A stretch of 64,000 bases of DNA. Origin: Aegilops tauschii subsp. strangulata (taxonomy: Eukaryota; Streptophyta; Magnoliopsida; Poales; Poaceae). Shown here piece by piece: positions 57,439 through 64,000 of the stretch. The notes beneath the pieces are model-generated. The model made no database searches. It was not told the origin of the DNA and worked only from the letters and a program-made list of their open reading frames with translations. The stretch spans positions 120,868,318-120,932,317 of the forward strand of contig NC_053041.3 of assembly GCF_002575655.3 (NCBI RefSeq), written 5' to 3'. The first letter of the stretch is position 1. Each line of letters starts with the position of its first letter. A program made the position numbers and the translations under genes.

Positions 57439-60400
57439 TCAGGCATCTCCAGCGCCGCGTCGCGACATCGACGGCTCTTCCCTGGCGGCCTCCGGGTCCA
57501 GCGAGGTGCCGGTGTCCTCCTCAGCACCCACGTCGCGGTAGACGCCCGTCTCCTCCGAGCTCCCCTCCGGATCGTGGAGGAGCAAGCCGTAGTCGTCGCC
57601 GCCCACGGCCCTGCCGTCTTCCGCCCGCTTCGGATGGAACTCATCGTGGAAGGCGAACTCGGCGATGTAGCTGGCCCGGGAGGCAATCCGGTCGGCTTGC
57701 TCCTGCAAGAGCTGCTCCGAACCGGCCCGCTGGCCCATCAACGCGTCCAGCTGCAGGTCCGGATGCCAGGATAGCGCGAACCGGAGCGCCATCTCAGCAC
57801 CGGCACGAGTGGCGGAGACGCGTCAATCGCCAAGCCAGTCCGGCCCCATCTCCAACCAACGCGCCAGGCGTGAGAAGCTGCTCGGTTGGACGGAGTCCGG
57901 CCATAGGGCCACCATCATTGCGGTGCCGGCCTGGGACAGCCGCCCTAACTGCGTTCCCAGGACCTGCAGGCAGGCCTCAGCGGCGGCGATGATCTCCGGG
58001 AAGGTACAGGCCACCCGCGGGTCCGTCCCGGACCCAACGACGCCGGTCGGGTCGCGCTGATAGCAGAGGGCTTCCTCCGCCAGCCGCTGCATCTCTGGGA
58101 AGGCCCCTGCCGCAAAGGAAGAAGCGAGTTAGAAGAAGAACAACAAGGAAGAAAGGCCGGATCCCAACCCGGCAAACGATAAGAAAAAGCACTTACTGGA
58201 GAAGGACTCTTCCAGGTGCTGCGCCTCAAGCAACGTACCATGCCGCTCCCGCTCGATGGCGCGGTCGCGCTCCTCGAGTGCCTTCTCCAGATCGGCTGCC
58301 TTGGCAAGGGCCGCCTTCAACTCGGCGTCCTTGTCTTCGGCCGCCTTCTCGGCCGCCTCGCGGCGACGGGCCTCGTCCTCACGGCCCCCTCAGCCGTGGT
58401 GACCTGCCCCCGCAGGCGATCCACCTCGGCCTGGAGCCGGCCCTTGTCGTCGGCCAGCTGGCCGCGCTGCTGGTCCGCCTCCACCAGGGCCTGCTGCGCC
58501 TCTGCCACCTTGGCGGCTTCCGCCTTAAGGAGCTCCACCTCGGCCTCGAGGCAGCTCTTGTGACCCGCCAGCTGCACATGCAGCCGGTTGGCCTCATCGA
58601 GAGACCGCCGAACCGCGGCCGCCTCGGCCCTCGCCTGCGCCGCCTCGACACCAAGACGGTCGGTGTTGGCAACGAGCCGATCGTAGTGATGACCGGCCCG
58701 GAGCAGACGAGTCCGCCAGGACAGCACCTCGGCTGCGAAAAAGAAGGAGTCAGCAAAAGAAAAAAAGCAAGACTTAAGATTTGGCCCAACTGTTACACAG
58801 TTGGCCCAAATCTCGGGGGCTACACCCAGTGGGTGCGCTAGAGCGCCCCCACTAGAAAAGAGCACAAGAATACCTGCGGCGACGCGGAGCTCCTCCTCCT
58901 TGGCGGCAAGCTGCTCCATGAGCTCCCGGTGCTTGCCCAGGAGACGATTGTAGGCGGCGACCCGGAAGGCGTCGAGATGCTGAAGAAAGCAGAAATCAGA
59001 ACAAGGCCAACACTCTAAAGATTCGACCCAACTACTACGTAGTTGGCTCGAACCTTGGGGGCTACACCCAGTGGGTGCGCTGGCGCGGCCCCACAAAGAA
59101 AAAAATTACAAGAAGACTTACCAGAACGGCGCGCTCCAGGTCACGCGTCCGCTCCACCTCGGCCTGGGCGAAGGCCTCGAGCTCTTCTGTCCGGCCTCGC
59201 AGGCGGCGACTGACGGCGTCCAGCGCCGCCTCCTCCTGGGTCTGAGGCCCGAAGACAACGGCGCCCCCTATCCGCGCCGGCTGTGGCACGGCAGCTCGGC
59301 GCCCTCCCTGCCGGGGCACCAAGGCGTACTCCCCGCTGGCCGCTCGCGACGCGGCTAGCACCTCCTCCGACGCCCCTCCCAGCGCCAACGACGACCTGAA
59401 CGCCAGGACACCCTGCGTCGCCGTCTCTGACCCGGACGCCGGGACGCCCTGCGTCGCCGTCTCCGGCCCAGCTGCCGGGGTGGCCTCCGGCACCGCCGCC
59501 CGCGGTGCCTCCTCCAAAATCGGCGGCGCCTCCGACACCGCTGCCCGCAACGTCTCTTCCAAAACGACGCCGCCTCCACCACCATCAGTCCCCGCTTGCT
59601 CGACCACGTCGGCCCGCGGCGGGGTGTCATCCTCTACCTCCACGACCTCCCGGTCGGGGATCACCACCTCAGCCCGGCCTCCACGGCCGCGCTCCCTCAC
59701 CGACGACGGCTCAAAAACCGTCGCCGCCACCATCGTACCCTCCGGCATCTCGCGCCAGGCCGGCTTTGCGCCAGCTTGCGCCCATGCCGCCGCCGCGTCG
59801 GTCCAAGCACGGGCCGACGCCGCCTCCAGCTTCGGCTCGGCCCGGTTCCTGTCCCGCCAGGCCAAGGCTTCGGCGTCGTTCGGATCCAGGCCGAGGTCCG
59901 AGTTGGCCCGTCCCTCCACGTCGGCCTGGTCGGCGAGGTCGGACCGGCTCTTGCGGAACGCGGCCCCTTCGGCGGTCGCGGCTTCCGCCGCCGCCCTCGC
60001 CAGCGCGATTGGCGACCTGGAGAAGAAGAGAGAATGAGCAGAAGAGAAACAAGATTAGCTCAAGAAAAAAAACTGAGCGCAAACGAGAGATGAAGCTTAC
60101 CCTGCCAAGACCGGGACCGGGGTTGGCCTCCCGTGCCCGCCACCGCGCTTCCTCTTGGCCGGCCCCCGCCGGGTCCGCCGTGCGCTTCGGGGCCCGGGGT
60201 CGCGGCGCGACGCTATCTTTCCCATGCGAGTGGCTCGGCGCCGCCCCATGCGGGGACCCGGCTCCGCCCGCGTCGCCGCCTCCCCTGCCCAACGCCACTA
60301 CACCGACAACTGGCGTCAGCACCGACCGTTCCGTGCCGTGGTCAGCAATTCAAGACACATGAAGAAAAACACGAGACATACCCGCGCGGCAGGCGGACGC

Positions 60401-60500
60401 CGTCGTCCGTCTCCCGCGGCAGACGCCGCGTCGCCCGGAGTTGGGTGATGTCCTCGGAGGTGACATTCGAACCCATCCAGGAGCCCGATGGCAGCGACAT
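57439..60500 (-). pseudogene. Antisense spliced accessory gene of element G (coiled-coil protein), broken
   Basis: Minus-strand gene with about six exons. Exon 1 is 60500-60382 (MSLPSGSWMGSNVTSEDITQ, a start of the putative gypsy-type transposon protein family I know as Transposase_28). Exon 2 ends at 60101 (basic GPAKRKRGGGHGRP), with an unresolved start. Exon 3 is 60016-59122 (AWRDRNRAEPKLEAASARAW, EVVEVEDDTPP, EELEAFAQAEVERTRDLERA). Exon 4 is 58979-58874 (AAYNRLLGKHRELMEQLAAK). Exon 5 is 58732-58197 (long Ala/Glu coiled coil, with a frame change near 58385). Exon 6 is 58106-57439 (EMQRLAEEALCYQRDPTGVV ... WLEMGPDWLGD, TGA at 57825-57823, then readable to SMSRRGAGDA). Introns have GT-AG ends. 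Much of the usual N-terminal domain is missing. Function unknown. Confidence 0.75.
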
Positions 60501-60648
60501 GATCGAAGGAAGAAGAAGGAAGATGGACGGCGAAGGAGTTCTGCTCGGAGCAGCGGGCGCCGCAGTGCGTCAGTTGCAAAGAGCGGAGCGAGAGCAAAGG
60601 GACAGGAGGGCGCGAGCGAGAATAATGTCCGCCGCCCCCCTGCCCCCC

Positions 60649-60658
60649 GATTTATAAC
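60649..60658 (-). promoter_or_regulatory. Candidate TATA box of the antisense gene in element G
   Basis: The minus strand reads TTATAAATCGGG at 60645-60657, about 150 bp upstream of the ATG at 60500. The spacing leaves a leader of about 120 bases. It suggests that the antisense gene is driven from inside the element, not from the LTR. Confidence 0.55.
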
Positions 60659-61110
60659 CCTCGGTTTGAACGAGGGGAAGTGGGGAAGTGGGATCATCTG
60701 CATGCGCCCGTTCCACTACCCCGCAATAAGTGCGCACGTACACGCGCAGTAACTGCCCGGGGAAGAGCAACCGGCTCCCGGACGCCGCAATAAATCCGCG
60801 CGCTTGGGCCGAGGGCGCGCGGCGGTGGGCCCCAGCCCGTCGCCCGGTCCCATCACGCGCGTGGCCTGTCAGGCCCCTCCGACTTCCGGGCACCACGTGG
60901 CGCCCGCGCAAAGCCCGAGGGATTGCCCCAAGATTCGGCGGACTTCTCGATCCCCGCCACGGCCGAGATGCCGCGATCCGGTTTCCGAGAAAACCATCAC
61001 AAAGTGGGTGTTGCCGGACCCGGCGCTCGCAGAATCCACGTTGCTTAAGGGGGAAACTGCGAAGGCCCACTCATCCGAAGACGGCAGACCTTCACAGCTT
61101 CAGGGACTAC
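60659..61110. other. Element G sequence before the 3' LTR
   Basis: Non-coding sequence upstream of the antisense promoter. The expected polypurine tract just before the LTR is weak: 61099-61110 reads TTCAGGGACTAC. Open frames crossing 60570-61640 join non-coding sequence and LTR and are not supported. Confidence 0.5.
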
Positions 61111-62095
61111 TGTCTGGGGGATGGACCCCGGGCAGGCAACGGAACCCGGATCCTCTTCAAAAACAACGGGGCTGGCACCGCCCCTCTATACCGGCACGCG
61201 CTTGGCCAGGTCGCTCGACCCGGCCAAGCCCCGCAAGCCGGCCAGACTAGCCTACCCAGCAAGACACGTCGACTCGGCCTCAACAACTGGCGCAAGACAG
61301 CCGAACCCGGCACGGCCAAAGCCTCCTCAACAAGCCAGCGCCACCCATGGCGTGCTATGCAATCCAGGCGCGGGACAACTCCCGTCCCATCCAGGCCGTA
61401 TGATGGGGACGAGACTTCAATCAACGATGACCGAGGCAACAGTGCCCCGCCCATGCCTCTGGTCAGCAGGAACGTGGCAACAGCGCCCCTCACCTACCCG
61501 CTAACCAGGGCCGGCGAGGCAACAGTGCCCCCGCCCTCGCCGCTGACGACAGCAAGCAGCAACCTGACGGAGAGCACTGTACGCGACTCAACTCGGCCAC
61601 GCCCTGACGACCGACAAGACGGCGCACAGTCCCCCTAGGCTTGCGGGGCCCGCACCTAGGGGAACCCGGCGAACCACAAGCCCTCAGAGGGACCCAGCCC
61701 GGGTCCACGGACACCGACAACACGGACCCACCGACTTATAACATTACCATTGTACCCCCGGGGGGTTGGACTATAAAACCCCCGGGAGCCCACGATCATT
61801 GAGGGGCGAGCGAGAGGACTAGCCACAAAACAGCAACACCGGAGAGAAGGAGCAGCCCAAGCCTTGGCCAGCTTCCTTCCTCCTCCATACAGCTCCAGGA
61901 GCAACATTGTACTATCGATCATCCAACTATACTCGGCAGGACTAGGGGTATATCTCTCCGGAGAGCCCCAAACCTGGGTATGTCTGGCGTCCCGCGCCCG
62001 CTCATGCCAACCTCGCCTCCGGAGCCCACCAGCGCCCTCGAGCCTCCTCCTCTCTTTAGCCATCCCTTGGCATCTGCCGTGCGCCCACCACGATA
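61111..62095 (+). repeat. Element G 3' LTR
   Basis: 985 bp, TGTCTGGGGGATGG to CCACCACGATA (the end has TA where the 5' LTR has CA). TATAAAA lies at 61772-61778. Followed directly by C-rich sequence of the LTR of C (CCCCTCC). Confidence 0.9.
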
Positions 62096-63829
62096 CCCCT
62101 CCAAGTCCAATTCGGACCAGAGGGAGAGGGGGCGCGCGGCCTGCCCTGGTCTCCTCTCTCTCTCTCTCCACTATGGCCCAATAAGGCCCATACACTTACC
62201 GGGGGGTTCTGGTAACCTCCCGGTACTCCGGTAAAATCCCGATTTCACCCGGAACCATTCCGATGTCCAAATATAGTCGTCCAATATATCGATCTTTATG
62301 TCTCGACCATTTCGAGACTCCTCGTCATGTCCTTGATCATATCCGGGACTTCGAACTACCTGCGGTACATCAAAACACATAAACTCATAATACCGATCGT
62401 CACCGAACGTTAAGCGTGCGGACCCTAAGGGTTCGAGAACTATGTAGACATGACCGAGACACATCTCCGGTCAACAATCAATAGCACCTGGATGCTCATA
62501 TTGGTCCCTACATATTCTACGAAGATCTTTATCGGTCAAACCGCATAACTACATACGTTGTTCCCTTTGTCATCGGTATGTTACTTGGCCGAGATTCGAT
62601 CGTCGGTATCTCAATACCTAGCTCAATCTCATTACCGGCAAGTCTCTTTACTCGTTCCGTAATGCATCATCCCGCAACTAACTCATTAGTCGCATTGCTT
62701 GCAAGGCTTATAGTGATGTGCATTACCGAGAGGGCCCAGAGATACCTCTCCGACAATCGGAGTGACAAATCCTAGTCTCGAACTATGCCAACTCAACAAG
62801 TACCATCGGAGACACCTCTAGAGCACCTTTATAATCACCCAGTTACGTTGTGACGTTTGGTAGCACACAAAGTGTTCCTCCGGTAATCGGGAGTTGCATA
62901 ATCTCATAGTCATAGGAACATGTATAAGTCATGGAGAAAGCAATAGTAGTAAACTAAAACGATCAAGTGCTAAGCTAACGGAATGGGTCAAGTCAGTCAC
63001 ATCATTCTCCTAATGATGTGATCCCGTTTATCAAATGACAACTCATGTCTATGGTTTGGAAACTTAACCATCTTTGATCAACAAGCTAGTCAAGTAGAGG
63101 CATACTAGTGACACTCTATTTGTCTATGTATTCACACATGTGTTATGTTTCCGGTTAATACAATTCTAGCATGAATAATAAACAGTTATCATAAAATAAG
63201 GAAATAAATAATAACTTTATTATTGCCTCTAGGGCATATTTCCTTCAGTATGTTGGGACTGAGGTTGAATACAACAATTCCAAGCATCCCATAATGAAAG
63301 AGGATGACATCAAATATATGTATTCTTGAATCTTATGATGTCAAAGACATGAAGCCTCTGAATGATCGCGTTCTCATCAAGGTATTTATATTGAATGTCA
63401 TGTCACTAGTCAGTAGTGTATATTTAAGGAATTTCTAGTCGATCTTGTACTGGTTGAATGTGCATAACGGTTAACAGTGCGTATCTGTCCGGCATTTGTG
63501 CTAGGTTGCCGAGGCTTCAGATAAGACTGAAGCTGATCTTATCCTCACCCAGACAACCAAGGAGAGGCCATCCATTGGAACAGTAGGTTAATTATCATTA
63601 CGTAGAAATCCATGCTGAACTAGCATGTGTTTAATCAATTCACCTCTAAATGCAGGTTGTAGCTGTTGGTCCAGGCTCCCTCGACGAGGAAGGCAAGAGG
63701 TAGCCATTGTCGGTGTCACCAGGCAGCATCGTGCCGTACTCTAAGTACGCAGGCGGCGAGTTCAAGGGAGCTGATGGCACAAACTACATTGTGTTGAGAG
63801 TGTCAGATGTGATGGCTGACCTCTCTTAA

Positions 63830-64000
63830 GTGTGTGGTTTACTGCTTTGTTTCAGTTTTGAGTTCACGATAGAGGCTAGCATGAGTGGTAAGATTGCTAT
63901 GTGATAACCACTTGATGCTATTTCAGATGATTATAGAATTGTATGAGCAAACAATTACCGAATTTGTTTACAAAGGGAGCTTGATGTGGGTTTCCCCCTA
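63830..64000. other. 3' flank of Cpn20 copy 4
   Basis: Non-coding. Matches 5169-5345 after copy 1, including GAGTTCA(C/T)GATAGAGGCTAGCA, so the duplicated unit continues to the window edge. Copy 4 is more like copy 1 here than like copies 2 or 3. Confidence 0.6.

Larger units (their letters stand above)
41067..62095 (+). mobile_element. Element G: Tat-lineage Gypsy retrotransposon, about 12.5 kb without its insert
   Basis: LTRs are about 840 bp (truncated at its 5' end) and 985 bp. PBS, gag, protease, RT, RNase H, a second (archaeal-type) RNase H and integrase lie on the plus strand in Gypsy order, followed by an antisense spliced gene. The combination of two RNase H domains and an antisense ORF marks the Tat (Retand-like) lineage. 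Element D splits gag. No perfect target duplication remains, because the left end is deleted. The copy is inactive, with multiple stops and frameshifts. Confidence 0.9.
14792..63247 (-). mobile_element. Element C: Angela-like Copia retrotransposon, minus strand, about 8.6 kb without its inserts
   Basis: Target duplication GTATG is at 14787-14791 and 63248-63252. On the minus strand the element begins TGAAGGAAATATGCCC and ends CCCCAACA, the ends of Angela-type LTRs. Its own parts are the 3' LTR (14792-16524), RT-RNase H (16558-18143), integrase-protease (36998-38585), gag (38586-39368), leader, and the 5' LTR (40605-41066 plus 62096-63247). It is interrupted by E at 18144-36992 and by G at about 41067-62095. 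Element C is the oldest layer of the nest. Confidence 0.93.
40605..63247 (-). repeat. Element C 5' LTR, split and partly deleted by element G
   Basis: Parts are 40605-41066 and 62096-63247 (total about 1.61 kb). The intact 3' LTR is 1733 bp. About 120 bp, matching 15251-15371 of the 3' LTR, is missing at the junction with G. Confidence 0.88.
14761..63829 (+). pseudogene. Cpn20/Cpn21 3'-exon fragment, copy 4, split by the 48-kb nest
   Basis: Exon x starts at about 14761 (...QVVYSKY) and is cut at 14791 by element C. It resumes at 63253 after the target duplication and ends at 63381 before GTATTT. Exon y is 63505-63582 (VAEASDKTEADLILTQTTKE), with a usable GTAGGT donor. Exon z is 63656-63829; it reads VVAVGPGSLDEEGKR and then has TAG at 63701-63703 where Gln (CAG) stands in copy 2, after which the frame stays open to LRVSDVMADLS and the normal stop. 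Exon x also has a frameshift after DDIK. There are no 5' exons. It was a pseudogene independent of the nest. Confidence 0.78.

Noticed and set aside
8938..63247. Endogenous plant virus sequence
   Set aside because: Domain order, LTRs, primer-binding sites and 5-bp target duplications all fit Copia and Gypsy retrotransposons; no movement protein or envelope-like gene is seen.

Overview
The window is plant nuclear DNA from a grass, almost certainly the wheat tribe (Triticeae: wheat, Aegilops, barley or a relative). The evidence is Angela/WIS/BARE-type Copia LTRs, a Tat-lineage Gypsy element with an antisense accessory gene, a CACTA transposon end with grass-type subterminal hairpins, and plant-style introns. 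I see no intact single-copy host gene, no rRNA or tRNA gene and no CRISPR array. About 90% of the window is transposon, much of it nested.

Layout. (1) 1-4210: right-hand part of a CACTA DNA transposon, with two clusters of CCCGGTT/AACCGGG hairpins, a block of 310-340 bp tandem repeats, and a broken minus-strand accessory gene (coiled coil plus membrane segment). (2) 4211-14791 and 63253-64000: host DNA holding four tandem, truncated pseudogene copies of the last three exons of the chloroplast 20-kDa co-chaperonin (Cpn20/Cpn21). (3) Copy 3 is split by a complete Copia element, RLC-1 (8938-14111, target duplication AAGAG). (4) Copy 4 is split by a 48-kb nest whose outer element is a minus-strand Angela-like Copia, element C (14792-63247, duplication GTATG).

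Inside C: a solo-LTR-like element E (18144-36992, duplication TCAAG) interrupts the pol gene. E is interrupted by WIS-like element A (18780-36278, CTCAC), and the 5' LTR of A is interrupted by element B (19927-28664, CCATG). Separately, the right-hand LTR of C is interrupted by a Tat-type Gypsy element G (about 41067-62095), and the gag of G is interrupted by Copia element D (43352-51891, CTACG). The insertion order is therefore C, then E, A and B on one side and G and D on the other. Removing the nest layer by layer restores continuous reading through each host element.

Function. Every retroelement still has recognisable gag, protease, integrase, reverse transcriptase or RNase H segments, but all carry stops or frameshifts. 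Elements B and D are the most decayed inside, yet they have near-identical LTR pairs and intact target duplications. They also share a derived repeat block before the polypurine tract and share lesions, so they look like one non-autonomous lineage moved in trans and carried by two different LTR types. Element G carries, antisense to pol, a six-exon spliced accessory gene with its own TATA box. I found no clearly undescribed system; the decayed-but-mobile lineage, the antisense gene and the Cpn20 3'-exon array are the best leads.
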